NCBI RefSeq assembly: GCF_003755185.1
Contig: NZ_RKIC01000016.1
Span: 62,001 to 126,000, forward strand
Direction of reading: 5' to 3'
DNA length: 64,000 nucleotides
Source of the DNA: Frigoribacterium sp. PhB24
Lineage (GTDB): Bacteria > Actinomycetota > Actinomycetes > Actinomycetales > Microbacteriaceae
Below the pieces are notes generated by a model that was not told the origin of the DNA, did no database searches, and saw only the letters and a list, made by a program, of their open reading frames with translations. Position 1 is the first letter of the stretch. Each line of letters begins with the position of its first letter. Positions 10,665 to 18,881 of this stretch are shown piece after piece. The translations under genes and the position numbers were made by a program.

Positions 10665-11270
10665 ATGTCGATCTCCGAGACCACCGCCGCCCCGTCCACC
10701 CTCCGTACCGCCGAGACGAGCGTGCCGCTCGTGCCGCTGCTCGACGAGCGCTGGAGCCCCCGCTCGTTCGACCCGACCGCCGAGATCTCTGACCGTCAGC
10801 TCGACGCCCTGCTCGAAGCCGCCCGCTGGGCCCCGTCCGCCGCGAACACGCAGCCCCGTCGGTTCGTCGTCGGTCGTCGCGGCACCGCCACGTTCGACAC
10901 CATCGTCAAGGCCCTCATGGGCTTCAACGCCGCCTGGGCGGGCAACGCGTCGGCCCTCGTGGTCGCCGTCGCCGAGACCTCGACCGTCGAGGGCGAGGTG
11001 CGCCAGTGGGCGGAGTACGACCTCGGCCAGGCCGTCGCCCACCTGAGCGTCCAGGCCCACGCCGAGGGCTTCCACACGCACCAGATGGCCGGTGTCGAAT
11101 GGGACGAGATCGTCGCCGCGTTCGGCCTCACCGACAACCTGAAGCCCGTCACCGTCACGGCCGTCGGCGTCGTCGACGAGGCGGACAGGCTGATCGAGGC
11201 CCTCGCCGAGCGCGAGACCGCCCCCCGCGAGCGCCTGCCGCTCAGCGAGCTCGTCCTGCGCCGCGACTAG
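10665..11270 (+). CDS. Nitroreductase family protein
   Basis: 201-aa FMN-dependent oxidoreductase of the nitroreductase fold. Evidence: SPRSFDPTAEISDRQLDALLEAARWAPSA near residues 28-57 (the conserved FMN-contact RSF and WAPSA), followed by AANTQPRRFVV, and the central DLGQAVAHLSVQAHAEGFHTHQM helix. It resembles NADPH-dependent nitro- and quinone-reductases. ATG 10665 has only a weak purine stretch (GAGAAGAAAG) upstream. It stands alone between acs and the palindrome at 11305. The physiological substrate is not evident. Confidence 0.85.
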   Translation: MSISETTAAPSTLRTAETSVPLVPLLDERWSPRSFDPTAEISDRQLDALLEAARWAPSAANTQPRRFVVGRRGTATFDTIVKALMGFNAAWAGNASALVVAVAETSTVEGEVRQWAEYDLGQAVAHLSVQAHAEGFHTHQMAGVEWDEIVAAFGLTDNLKPVTVTAVGVVDEADRLIEALAERETAPRERLPLSELVLRRD

Positions 11271-11304
11271 CAGTTCCCCCTGGCCGGGCGTCTGCGCCGC
11301 GCGC

Positions 11305-11362
11305 CGAGATGTCACGACGTGCCGCTCACCTTCGAACGTGAGCGGCACGTCGTGACATCTCG
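11305..11362. repeat. 58-base palindromic element, copy 2 (overlaps nuclease gene end)
   Basis: Perfect 25-bp arms (11305-11329, 11338-11362) around an 8-base loop. The stop codon of the DUF559 gene (11326-11328) lies in the left arm, so the last residues of that protein (EMSRRAAHVRR) are encoded by the palindrome. With copy 3 at 12387 it brackets the gene. Confidence 0.9.
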
Positions 11363-12294
11363 CCCACGGCCGGGCTCCCGCCCCGCCCGATGACCAGCCG
11401 CTGCACCCGTGCCACGAACACCGCCGAGCAGGGGCCGAGGTCGTCATCCGAGGCCTGCACCTGCCGCCAACCCACGTCTTCGAAGTCCTCGCGTCGCCGC
11501 AGGTCGCCGCGGTACGTGTCTCGATCGGTGCGGTGGTGTTCGCCCTGGTACTCGATGGCCAGTCGGGCGGAGATGTCGGCGAGATCCGCGATCCCGACGA
11601 GCCGGTCGTGAACGTCGCGCACCGGGTGGTTCGGCACCAGGCCGGTCACACCCGCTCGTTCCAGCAGCAGGCGCATCCGGGTCTCTTGCGGCGACCACAC
11701 CCCGGGCCGGGCCAGCGCCAGCGCCTCACGCAGCACCGACGCGCTCCGGCGAGATCCCCAGGCCGTCACGCGGTCGGACAGCTGCCCGATGGGGATTCCC
11801 CGGGCCGGGCCGAACGGCGACCACCGTCCCGCCAGGGCGTCCGCGACCGTCACGAGGTCGTCGAGAGAAAGACCCACGGCCGACTGGGCCCAGGCAGTCA
11901 GAGGGTCGACGACGGGCAGACCCCGCACCCGGTACTCGGACCTGCCCACCGTGTCGACGCGCCCGACGTGCCCGATCACCCCGGTCCGGCGGACCCGACC
12001 GCCGCCCGTCGACTCGACGTGCAGCGGCCCTCCCTCGACGTCCTGCCCCCGGGGCAGGGGTAGCCGCCACAGGGCCAACGCCGTGGTGTGGCTGAAGACC
12101 ACCCCCGGCGCAAGCACAGGGACGAGCTCTCGGCAGCGATCCACCAGGGTGACCGCCTGCCGGTGCGTGCGCACACCGTGATGGGGTGCCCGGAGGTCGG
12201 CCCGGCGGAGTCGGTCGGAACCCACGCCCAGCGCCCGGGCCTCGGCGACCGCGAACGCCCGGTCCGCCAGCGGGGAAGGAAGGTCGAGCGGCAC
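11326..12294 (-). CDS. AbiEi-like N-terminus with C-terminal DUF559 (Vsr-like nuclease fold) protein
   Basis: 322 aa. Residues about 1-110 resemble the winged-helix/AbiEi-type region common in such actinobacterial proteins (FSHTTALALWRLPLP, RTGVIGHVGR). The C-terminal part LVGIADLADISARLAIEYQGEHH, followed by DTYRGDLRRREDFEDVGWRQVQA, is the DUF559/Vsr-like PD-(D/E)XK pattern: acidic Asp, Glu in IEYQG, then His and Arg. Activity is inferred only. The GTG start is at 12294. The gene is bracketed by palindromes at 11305 and 12387, and its stop lies inside one of them. A paralogue in a similar setting is at 53513-54478. Function could be antitoxin-like regulator, nuclease or mobile-element passenger. 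Confidence 0.7.
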   Translation of the reverse strand: MPLDLPSPLADRAFAVAEARALGVGSDRLRRADLRAPHHGVRTHRQAVTLVDRCRELVPVLAPGVVFSHTTALALWRLPLPRGQDVEGGPLHVESTGGGRVRRTGVIGHVGRVDTVGRSEYRVRGLPVVDPLTAWAQSAVGLSLDDLVTVADALAGRWSPFGPARGIPIGQLSDRVTAWGSRRSASVLREALALARPGVWSPQETRMRLLLERAGVTGLVPNHPVRDVHDRLVGIADLADISARLAIEYQGEHHRTDRDTYRGDLRRREDFEDVGWRQVQASDDDLGPCSAVFVARVQRLVIGRGGSPAVGEMSRRAAHVRR

Positions 12295-12386
12295 CCCTCG
12301 AGCGTGGCCGCCCCCTCATCGCATGCCGGTGGAGGCCGGCCGCACCTGTGAACCGTCCCTGGACGAGGAAAGGTGGGGAGGAGGCG

Positions 12387-12444
12387 CGAGATGTCAGGAC
12401 GTGCCGCTCACCTTAAGGGGTGAGCGGCACGTCGTGACATCTCG
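12387..12444. repeat. 58-base palindromic element, copy 3
   Basis: 25-base arms (12387-12411, 12420-12444) with one mismatch at 12397 and loop cttaaggg. It lies 93 bp upstream of the DUF559 gene start and 52 bp before the PEP-mutase-like gene. A 10/11 copy of the dispersed 11-mer (12379-12388) overlaps its outer edge. Confidence 0.9.
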
Positions 12445-12496
12445 AGGGGACGGGCCCGGGCTGGTGCCTGCCAGCCCGGGCTGGTTGGCTGGTCGC

Positions 12497-13294
12497 ATGT
12501 CGATCTCCAGCACGGCCGAGAAGGCCGAACTCCTCCGCTCCCTGCACGTCCCCGGCGACCCGCTGATCGTGACGAACGTCTGGGACAGCATCACCGCCCG
12601 CATCGTCGCGGGCGCGCCGGGCGTCAAGGCCCTGGCCACCGCCTCCCACTCGATCAGCGAGGCGCACGGCGTCGAGGACGGCGAGGGTCTCGACGTCGAC
12701 GACATGCTGGCCGCCGCCCGCATCGTGATCCGCTCGGTCGACCTGCCCGTCTCGGTCGACTTCGAGAAGGCCTACGCGACCGACGCCGCCGGCACCCTCG
12801 ACAACGTCTTCCGCCTCATCGAAGAGGGCGCCGCCGGGCTCAACATCGAGGACAGCATCGGCCAGGCCAAGGCGCCGCTCTACGACATCGACACCCAGGT
12901 CTCGAAGATCGCCGCCGCCCGCCGGGCCGGCGACCGCGCCGGTGTGCCGATCGTGATCAACGCCAGGGTCGACGCCCTGGCCGGCGACCCCGACTCGTTC
13001 GACGACGCGATCACCCGCGCCAACGCCTACCTCGACGCCGGTGCCGACTGCGCCTTCGTCCTCGGCCTGGGCACCGAAGACCTCGTCAAGGCCGCCCTCG
13101 ACCAGATCCACGGCAAGGTCAGCGTCATCTCGAACCCGTCCTCCGTGCCGCTCGCGCGCCTGGCAGAACTCGGCGTCTCGCGGGTCAGCTTCGGTCCGAC
13201 CACGATGGGCCTGACCCTCTCGCACCTGCGCGACGCCGCCACCACCCTCACCGCCCGCGGCGACTACCCGGCGGAGCTCGGCTTCTCGTTCTGA
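12497..13294 (+). CDS. Isocitrate lyase/PEP mutase family protein
   Basis: 265-aa TIM-barrel enzyme of the ICL/PEPM superfamily. Visible features: VTNVWDSITARIVAGAPGVK (substrate-binding strand 1), LPVSVDFEKAY (metal-binding acidic residues), AAGLNIEDSIG (the conserved I-E-D), IVINARVD (NAR-D motif) and VSRVSFGPT. It lacks the KKCGH catalytic signature of true isocitrate lyase, so it is more like oxaloacetate decarboxylase, carboxyphosphonoenolpyruvate or methylisocitrate-type C-C lyases. ATG 12497 begins MSISSTAEKAELL. In-frame codons further upstream only translate the palindrome and are rejected. Monocistronic. Confidence 0.82.
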   Translation: MSISSTAEKAELLRSLHVPGDPLIVTNVWDSITARIVAGAPGVKALATASHSISEAHGVEDGEGLDVDDMLAAARIVIRSVDLPVSVDFEKAYATDAAGTLDNVFRLIEEGAAGLNIEDSIGQAKAPLYDIDTQVSKIAAARRAGDRAGVPIVINARVDALAGDPDSFDDAITRANAYLDAGADCAFVLGLGTEDLVKAALDQIHGKVSVISNPSSVPLARLAELGVSRVSFGPTTMGLTLSHLRDAATTLTARGDYPAELGFSF

Positions 13295-13341
13295 CCGCCG
13301 GCCGGGCCGGGCACGTCTCCCTTGCCGCCTGACGAACGACG

Positions 13342-13387
13342 CGACCCGCGCCTCCTGAGCTCGTGAGAGCCGAGGAGGCGCGGGTCG
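13342..13387. terminator. Bidirectional hairpin built from two opposed 11-mer repeats
   Basis: A perfect 15-bp inverted repeat (13342-13356 cgacccgcgcctcct and 13373-13387) with a 16-base loop lies between the convergent ICL-like and yihY genes. It is made of two head-to-head copies of the dispersed repeat. No T-tract; terminator function is inferred from position and stability. Confidence 0.65.
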
Positions 13388-13406
13388 TGCCACGCGTGGA
13401 CGTCGC

Positions 13407-14549
13407 CTAGTCGTCGCGGTCGTCCTTCTTCCGGTCGGACTCGGACGCCTCGGAGCCGCCCTCGCCGTCCGGCTCGGGCACCTCGTCGCCGTTCCGCTCG
13501 ATGGTCGCCGCGGCGGCCTGCCGCAGGCGCATGCCGGCGAGCTCGTCCTTGGCGAGGGCCGCGGCCTTCTTCTCGCTCTGGGCGGTGTCACGCGGCGGCA
13601 GCAAGATGTCGCGCTCGGCCCGGAGGCCGGCCTGCAACTCGCGACCACGCTCGAGCTCGGCGTCGAACTCGGCCCCGAAGAGCAGGGCGTTGTTCGTGAT
13701 CCAGAGCCACAGCAAGAACACGATGACGGCACCGAGCGAGCCGTACGTCTTGTTGTAGTTCGAGAAGTTCGCGATGTAGAACGCGAACCCCACGGACGCG
13801 ACCAGCCAGATGACCAACGCGACGAGCGACCCGAGGCTCATCCACTTGAACTTCGGCTGCTTGACGTTCGGCGCCCAGTAGTAGAGCACCGCGACGATCA
13901 CGATGGCGATGATCGCGAGGATCGGCAGCTTGGCGATGTCCCACACGAAGACCGCGGTGCTGCCCAGCCCGACGAGGTCGCCGACCGTCTGGGCCACGGG
14001 CCCGCTGATGACCAGGATGAGCGCGGCCACCACGATGAGCACGACGGTGAACGCCGTGACGCCGAGCATGGTCGGGCGGAGCTTCCAGATCGGACGCCCC
14101 TCGTCGATGCCGTAGACGCGGTTCATGGCCCGTCCGAACGCCCCGACGTAACCCGACGCCGACCAGAGCGCGCCGAGCACACCGACGACGAGGGCGACCC
14201 CGGCGGCCGGCGAACCGGTGAGCTGCATGATCGGGTCACGGAGCAGTGCTGCGACGTCTTCGGACCCGAACTGCGAGACGAGGTCGAGCAGGGTCTTGGC
14301 GGTCGAATCCGCCTGCCCCACGACGCCGAGCAACGAGACGATCGCCAGCAGCGCCGGGAAGATCGCGAGCACGGCGTAGTACGTGAGGGCGGCCGCGAGG
14401 TCGGTGCACTGATCTCGCGTGAATTCACGCAGGGTCTTGCCCAACACGTAGCCCCACGACGGCTTCGAGACGTCGGTGAGGTCTTGCGGCTTGCGCGAGT
14501 CGTCCTCGTCGGGCGACTGCTGCTCGCGTTCGGTGCTCTTCTGGGCCAC
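13407..14549 (-). CDS. YihY/BrkB family inner membrane protein
   Basis: 380 aa with about six membrane segments. It carries the family hallmarks CTDLAAALTYYAVLAIFPALLAI near residues 50-70, GALWSASGYVGAFGRAMNRVYGI, and YNKTYGSLGAVIVFLLWLWI near 270. Acidic and basic hydrophilic tails are at both ends (QSTEREQQSPDED, SDRKKDDRDD). Function in bacteria is unsettled; the family was once misnamed RNase BN. It is the last gene of a four-gene membrane operon; its GTG start lies 3 bases after the DUF3618 stop, so it is co-translated with it. Confidence 0.9.
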   Translation of the reverse strand: MAQKSTEREQQSPDEDDSRKPQDLTDVSKPSWGYVLGKTLREFTRDQCTDLAAALTYYAVLAIFPALLAIVSLLGVVGQADSTAKTLLDLVSQFGSEDVAALLRDPIMQLTGSPAAGVALVVGVLGALWSASGYVGAFGRAMNRVYGIDEGRPIWKLRPTMLGVTAFTVVLIVVAALILVISGPVAQTVGDLVGLGSTAVFVWDIAKLPILAIIAIVIVAVLYYWAPNVKQPKFKWMSLGSLVALVIWLVASVGFAFYIANFSNYNKTYGSLGAVIVFLLWLWITNNALLFGAEFDAELERGRELQAGLRAERDILLPPRDTAQSEKKAAALAKDELAGMRLRQAAAATIERNGDEVPEPDGEGGSEASESDRKKDDRDD

Positions 14550-14552
14550 GGG

Positions 14553-14954
14553 TCAGCGCCTGATCGTCTTGACGATGCCCGCGACGATGGCGACGACGCC
14601 GACGGTACCGGCCGCAGCGGCCGCCACGACGGGCTTCGGATCGCTGTCGAGGCGCCGCTTGACGCTCGCCTTCAGCCGCCGGGCATGAGCGGGAACGCTC
14701 AGCTTGTCTTCGATGGCGTCGAGCGTCGCGGCGAACTCCTCGCGGGTTCGGGCGAGGTCGAGCTCGATCTCGGGGATGCTCGCTCCGTCGCGGGGCCCGG
14801 TGGCGTTCTCTGCGTCCTTGTCGGGCGACGTGCTGCCGTGGGCGTCACGTCGTTCTTCGGCCGCTCGGGCCTCGGCGAGCTCGGCCCGAGGGTCGGGTCC
14901 GTCGGCCTTGCCGTGCTTCTCGTGATCGCTCGCGTCAGTGCTTCTCGGAGTCAT
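14553..14954 (-). CDS. DUF3618 domain protein
   Basis: 133 aa. A charged N-terminal half rich in Asp, Glu, Lys and Arg is followed by the DUF3618 signature IELDLARTREEFAATLDAIE near residues 63-82, a basic linker (RRLKASVKRRL) and a C-terminal membrane segment (VVAAAAAGTVGVVAIVAGIV). The family is almost always found beside YtxH-like and holin-like proteins, as here, and is thought to be envelope-associated; its biochemical role is unknown. It overlaps the upstream holin-family gene by 20 bases. Confidence 0.85.
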   Translation of the reverse strand: MTPRSTDASDHEKHGKADGPDPRAELAEARAAEERRDAHGSTSPDKDAENATGPRDGASIPEIELDLARTREEFAATLDAIEDKLSVPAHARRLKASVKRRLDSDPKPVVAAAAAGTVGVVAIVAGIVKTIRR

Positions 14955-15363
14955 AGCTGCCCTGCCCTTTCAACGCGCTGACGTCGGCCTTCACGCTGGC
15001 GACGGCCTTCTCGGGGGTCGGTGGCACGCCCTTCTTGAGCGCCTTGATGCCGAGCAGTGCCAGCACGGCGGTGATCACGAGCAGGACAGCGGCCACGATG
15101 AGCGCCGCGAGCCAGGGAGCGACGACGGTCGACAGCCCCAGCACCCCGGCCGTGATGAGCACGGCGAGCAGGAAGAAGCCGAACAGGGCGGCACCGACCA
15201 ACAACCCGACACCCACCCCCGCCTCTTTGGCCTTGGTGGCGAGTTCGGTCTTGGCGAGCGCGATCTCGCCGCGGATCAGCCGCGAGATCAGCTCGGGCAG
15301 GCTGCCGATCAGCGAGCCGAGCGAACGTTTGGTGCTCTGTTCGGGTGCCTTCAGGTCACTCAC
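14935..15363 (-). CDS. Phage holin family / DUF1469 membrane protein
   Basis: 142 aa with two long hydrophobic helices (GLLVGAALFGFFLLAVLITAG and WLAALIVAAVLLVITAVLAL). Between its N-terminus and the first helix lies the amphipathic block LPELISRLIRGEIALAKTEL, typical of actinobacterial DUF1469 (holin superfamily III) proteins. Despite the name these are chromosomal envelope proteins and not prophage remnants: no phage genes are near. The GTG start at 15363 lies inside the end of the ytxH gene, giving an 8-base overlap, so expression is coupled. Confidence 0.87.
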   Translation of the reverse strand: MSDLKAPEQSTKRSLGSLIGSLPELISRLIRGEIALAKTELATKAKEAGVGVGLLVGAALFGFFLLAVLITAGVLGLSTVVAPWLAALIVAAVLLVITAVLALLGIKALKKGVPPTPEKAVASVKADVSALKGQGSYDSEKH

Positions 15364-15766
15364 CGACCGTCACCCCCGGCAGCTTGTCGTCGTCGGGGCT
15401 GGTGCCCGAGGTCTGCTTCTTGACGTCGTCGGCCTTCTCGTCCACCTTGTCGGCGGCCTTGTGCGCCGCCTCGGTCGCCTTGGCGGCGGCCTTGTCGGTG
15501 GCGTCCGAGCCCTTGCCCGAGACGGACTTCGCCTTGGAGCCGACCGCGTGGGCGGCGTCGTTCGCGACGTCCTGGGCCTTCTTGGCGACGACCGGAGCGT
15601 TCTCCTTCACGAAGCCCTCGGCCTGCTGCACGCCCTTCTGGACGGTCGGGTTCTCCCACAGGCTCTCGGCCTGGTTCTTGATCTTGACGTACGCGCCGCG
15701 ACCCGCGCGGGCTCCGAGGACGTACCCGACGGCCGCTCCTGCGACGAAGAGGATCTTGCCTTTCAT
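15356..15766 (-). CDS. YtxH-like protein, first gene of the membrane operon
   Basis: 136 aa. The N-terminus MKGKILFVAGAAVGYVLGAR is one membrane segment with the GYVLGARAGR motif of YtxH-type proteins. The rest is a long alanine/lysine/aspartate-rich helix (KKAQDVANDAAHAVGSKAKS), as in LEA- or apolipoprotein-like stress proteins. ATG 15766 with AAGGAGC at the right distance is chosen over an earlier in-frame start. It probably leads the operon ytxH-holin-DUF3618-yihY. The ribosome site can be masked by an upstream complementary segment (see 15769-15825). Stress induction is known for B. subtilis YtxH; here it is only inferred. Confidence 0.82.
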   Translation of the reverse strand: MKGKILFVAGAAVGYVLGARAGRGAYVKIKNQAESLWENPTVQKGVQQAEGFVKENAPVVAKKAQDVANDAAHAVGSKAKSVSGKGSDATDKAAAKATEAAHKAADKVDEKADDVKKQTSGTSPDDDKLPGVTVGE

Positions 15767-15768
15767 GA

Positions 15769-15825
15769 GTGCTCCTTGGCTCGTGGTGGCAGGTAGGCCT
15801 TCCACGGTGGCACGAGTCGGAGCAC
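15769..15825 (-). promoter_or_regulatory. Leader hairpin sequestering the ytxH ribosome-binding site
   Basis: On the minus strand the leader begins GTGCTCC (15825-15819), complementary to GGAGCAC (15775-15769), which is the Shine-Dalgarno region. A second stem pairs CTCGTG with CACGAG. A CAATCT box just upstream would start the RNA almost exactly at the first arm. This would hide the ribosome site unless the hairpin opens. Confidence 0.45.
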
Positions 15826-15901
15826 ACGGCCCAGATTGGCGGGCCCCCGGGGACGACCACCACCTACTCGGACCCTGGGGACGAGCCTCCCCGACACGAG
15901 G

Positions 15902-17290
15902 TCAGGAGGCGCGGGTCGCCACCACGGGGACGCGTACCTCGAGCGCGTCGTCGCGCACCATGGCGACGGCCAGCCGCACGAGTCGCGCCGTGCACCAGCA
16001 GAACAGCACCACGAGCAAGGCGTTGCGGGCACCCAGGACGAACACGGCCACCGGGTTGAGCTCGACGAGAAGCCGGTAGAGGATCGGGAAGACGAGCGTC
16101 GTGAGCCCCGAGGCCCAGGCGGTCAGGACGGCCGGCGTGCGGAACGCCTCGGGGCGCGCGGCGTAGCCCACGGCGACGATGGGCACGATCCAGAGCAGGT
16201 ACTGCGGTGAGCCCACCTTGTTGAACACGACGAAGGCGAGGGTGAGGGTCAGGGCGCCGAGCAGCACCGTGCCGAACTCGTCGCCGTGGCCACGAGCCGG
16301 GGCGACGGTCACGGTGCCGTCGGACGCCGCCGACCCGCGCCTCCGGAACCCGCCGGTCAGGGGCAGGCCGAAGGTGGCGACGGCCAGCACGCCGGCCAGC
16401 AGCACGAGGACGGCGAGCATGACCTGGGTGCTGTCGTTGATCATCCAGGTGTCGCCCGGTCCCATCACCTCGCGGGTGGCGAGGGCGACGTTCTGGTAGA
16501 CGGAGGCACCGGGTACGCGCAACATCGCCATCCAGAGCCACGGGGTCGCGAGGGTCGCCTCGAGTTGCAGGGCCCGCCCCGACTGCATCGTGACGAAGCT
16601 CGTGATGTCGTCCGCGCCGCGGCCGAGCAGGACGCACGAGACGACGACCATGGTGACCAGCACGCCGGCGCGCACCACGACGGCGCGGTGCCTCGAACCG
16701 ACGACGACGGCCGCGATGACGGCCGCCGGCCAGACCTTGATCCAGGTCGCCGCGGCCAGCAGCAGACCGGCCACCCGGGGGCGGGTCGACAGCAGCATCA
16801 GGGCGGCGACGACCAAGGGGGCGCTGAAGCCCTCGAGCCGCAGGAAGGCCACGGGGCTGAGCACGAGCGTCACGAGCAGCCACCACCAGGCGGCCCGGTT
16901 GTCGACGGTGCGACGACCGCGATCGGTCAGCAGCCAGAGCGCGACGGCGTTGAGGGCGGTCAAGAGCGCCAGCCAGACGAACTGGTAGTGCTGCTCGCCG
17001 AAGACGTCGGGCAACACGATCGGCACGATCGCCCCGGCCGGGTAGACCCAGGAGAAGTCGAGGACCGGCCAGACCCCGTCGCTCAGGGCCCCGGTCGCCC
17101 ACAGGCGGTACAGGGGGAGGTCGCCGCTGACCCCGCCGCCGATCATCAGCGGCGTCAACGCCAGGAACACGGCGGCGTGCACGGCGACGAAGCCGTAGAG
17201 CAGACCGCGCGGATGCGCCTGCACGCGCGCCCAGCGGCGGCCCAGCCGCGCGGTGAGGGGTGCAGGCGCGACGGCGCTCGAGGTGGTCAC
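15902..17290 (-). CDS. GT87-like (DUF2029) polyprenol-phosphate mannosyltransferase
   Basis: 462-aa polytopic membrane protein with about 11 predicted helices. After the first helix comes an extracytoplasmic loop with acidic residues (ISGDLPLYR-like GGGVSGDLPLYRLWA), then LDFSWVYPAG, and a WIKVWPAAV segment like the lipid-substrate loop of GT-C mannosyltransferases of the DUF2029 family, which elongate cell-wall lipoglycans using polyprenyl-phosphate mannose. The GTG at 17290 follows TACATT by 6 bases (leaderless). Its last five residues ATRAS and its stop overlap a dispersed 11-mer (15904-15914). A shorter 10/11 copy lies in an internal loop (GGFRRRGSAAS). The exact acceptor is unknown. Confidence 0.72.
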   Translation of the reverse strand: MTTSSAVAPAPLTARLGRRWARVQAHPRGLLYGFVAVHAAVFLALTPLMIGGGVSGDLPLYRLWATGALSDGVWPVLDFSWVYPAGAIVPIVLPDVFGEQHYQFVWLALLTALNAVALWLLTDRGRRTVDNRAAWWWLLVTLVLSPVAFLRLEGFSAPLVVAALMLLSTRPRVAGLLLAAATWIKVWPAAVIAAVVVGSRHRAVVVRAGVLVTMVVVSCVLLGRGADDITSFVTMQSGRALQLEATLATPWLWMAMLRVPGASVYQNVALATREVMGPGDTWMINDSTQVMLAVLVLLAGVLAVATFGLPLTGGFRRRGSAASDGTVTVAPARGHGDEFGTVLLGALTLTLAFVVFNKVGSPQYLLWIVPIVAVGYAARPEAFRTPAVLTAWASGLTTLVFPILYRLLVELNPVAVFVLGARNALLVVLFCWCTARLVRLAVAMVRDDALEVRVPVVATRAS

Positions 17291-17393
17291 GCCTCGAATG
17301 TACGGCGGCGGCCTTGCCGTTGTCTTTCCGGCAGGTGAATCCATCAGAAGATCCCTCTCGAGACGGAGGTCCGAGCGGTGTACGGTGCCGTCC

Positions 17394-17954
17394 ATGGACC
17401 GACGACGTTCCGCAGACGGAGGCGAGGTCACCCCGCCGATGGACGACACGCACGCACCCCTCGACCTGGGCAGCGTCGACGACGACCTGGCCGTCGGCCG
17501 GGGGCGCCCGATCGGCTTCTGGCTGAAGCTCGTCGACGGGTTGATCGACCGACGCTTCGACGAGGTGCTCGACGAGCACGGGGTCACCCGTCGCCAATGG
17601 CAGCTGCTCGCCCTGCTCGAACGCGGCCCGGCGACGCGCGCCGCCCTCGACGGTGCCGTCGCGCCCTTCCTCGACCGGGCCACGGGCGAGTCGAGCGCCG
17701 ACCACCTGGCCGAACTGGTCGAGAGCGGCTGGGTGAGCTTCGCGACCGACGGGGTCGGCGACGGCCGCTACACCCTCACCGAGCGCGGAGGCCTGGCGCA
17801 CCGCAAGTTGGTCGACGTCGTCGAGGGCATCCGCGACGACGCCGTCCGGGGGGCCGAGCCGGGTGCCCACGCGACGACCGTACGATTCCTCCGCACGGCG
17901 GCGCTCAACCTCGGTTGGCGCCCCGGGCCGTCGGACCGGCCCGACCAGCCCTGA
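17394..17954 (+). CDS. MarR-like winged-helix regulator
   Basis: 186 aa. Residues about 40-130 read as a MarR-type fold: IGFWLKLVDGLIDRRFDEVL dimer helix, GVTRRQWQLLALLERGPAT, then a recognition region and wing (DHLAELVESGWVSFATDGV, RYTLTERG). ATG 17394 follows TACGGT by 8 bases, suggesting a leaderless message from a promoter shared with the divergent mannosyltransferase. It converges with the end of the carotenoid operon. A CrtR-type role (a MarR protein that represses crt genes in Corynebacterium) is possible, but the gene is at the wrong end of the operon to argue strongly. Confidence 0.75.
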   Translation: MDRRRSADGGEVTPPMDDTHAPLDLGSVDDDLAVGRGRPIGFWLKLVDGLIDRRFDEVLDEHGVTRRQWQLLALLERGPATRAALDGAVAPFLDRATGESSADHLAELVESGWVSFATDGVGDGRYTLTERGGLAHRKLVDVVEGIRDDAVRGAEPGAHATTVRFLRTAALNLGWRPGPSDRPDQP

Positions 17955-17999
17955 GCCGTGCGCGGCATGCGGCCGGCGGCGTGCGCAGGAGGCGCGGCG

Positions 18000-18881
18000 T
18001 CAGCTCCGCAGGAACACCCACCAGATCATCAACATCGTCACGACGAATCCGCTGACGAAGTTGAGCGCCAGGAAGCGGCGCCACCCCCGGTTGACCTCTT
18101 CGGCCCGGTCGTCGGTCACGTTCCACCACGGCGCGCAGCTGATCGCGTAGGGCAGGGTCAGCAGTGCCGCGAGCGGGCCCGGCCACTCGGCGAAGGTCAG
18201 CAGCACGCCGGCCAGCAGATACGCGACCACCGACAGGCGCACCGTGGCACGGGCGCCGATCTCGGTCGCGATCGACGAGATGCCGCCCTCACGGTCAGCG
18301 AGGACGTCCTGCACGGCGCCGAACGCGTGACTCGCGACGCCCCACAGGAAGAACGCGCCGAGCAGCGCCCACAATTCGGGAGTGAAGGCCGCACCGGCCA
18401 GCACGAGACCGTAGACGGCCGGACTGACGAAGTGGGTGCTCGAGGTGACGGAGTCGACGAACGGGCGCTCCTTGAAGCGCAGACCGGGGGCCGAGTAGGC
18501 GATCACGGCGAAGACGCTGACGGCCAGCACGAGCCAGCTCAGCGGACCGCCGACCGCTACGAGGAACACCAGGAACGGCACGTTCGTGATCACCGCGGCA
18601 CGCACCGTCGTGCGGTGCAGGCTGCGGTCGAGCAGCGCCCCCTCGACGCCGCCCTTGCGCGGGTTGTGCAGGTCGCTCTCGTAGTCGAAGACGTCGTTGA
18701 TGCCGTACATCGCCAGGTTGTACGGGACGAGGAAGTACAGGGCGCCGACGACGAGGACCAGCCAGTCCACGTCGCCGCCGCCGATCAACGACGTCAGCAC
18801 GTACGCCGCGGCGAACGGGAACGCCGTGTTGATCCAGCTCAGGGGCCGTGACGAGACGAACAGGGCTGTGAGCGTGTTCAC
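18000..18881 (-). CDS. crtEb: Lycopene elongase (UbiA-type prenyltransferase)
   Basis: 293-aa membrane prenyltransferase that adds C5 units to the ends of lycopene on the way to C50 carotenoids. The first Asp-rich motif is NDVFDYESD (residues about 62-70), preceded by LAMYGI; a second, VQDVLADREGG, lies near 190. About eight membrane helices. The GTG at 18881 overlaps the stop of crtYf (GTGA). Its ribosome site AAGGAGGCGCG is itself a 10/11 copy of the dispersed repeat. It is the last gene of the crt operon, as in Corynebacterium glutamicum. Product by analogy: flavuxanthin/decaprenoxanthin-type precursor; which C50 pigment is formed depends on the cyclase pair. Confidence 0.9.
   Translation of the reverse strand: MNTLTALFVSSRPLSWINTAFPFAAAYVLTSLIGGGDVDWLVLVVGALYFLVPYNLAMYGINDVFDYESDLHNPRKGGVEGALLDRSLHRTTVRAAVITNVPFLVFLVAVGGPLSWLVLAVSVFAVIAYSAPGLRFKERPFVDSVTSSTHFVSPAVYGLVLAGAAFTPELWALLGAFFLWGVASHAFGAVQDVLADREGGISSIATEIGARATVRLSVVAYLLAGVLLTFAEWPGPLAALLTLPYAISCAPWWNVTDDRAEEVNRGWRRFLALNFVSGFVVTMLMIWWVFLRS

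Noticed and set aside
12497-13294. True isocitrate lyase
   Set aside because: The KKCGH active-site signature is absent and length is half that of AceA.
14935-15363. Prophage from holin-family genes (also 28560-28967)
   Set aside because: Both are chromosomal envelope families; no capsid, integrase or lysin genes nearby.
15864-17870. Minus-strand frame of 668 residues across the mannosyltransferase
   Set aside because: Arg/Pro/Gly-rich shadow in another frame of the GT87-like gene; no motif.
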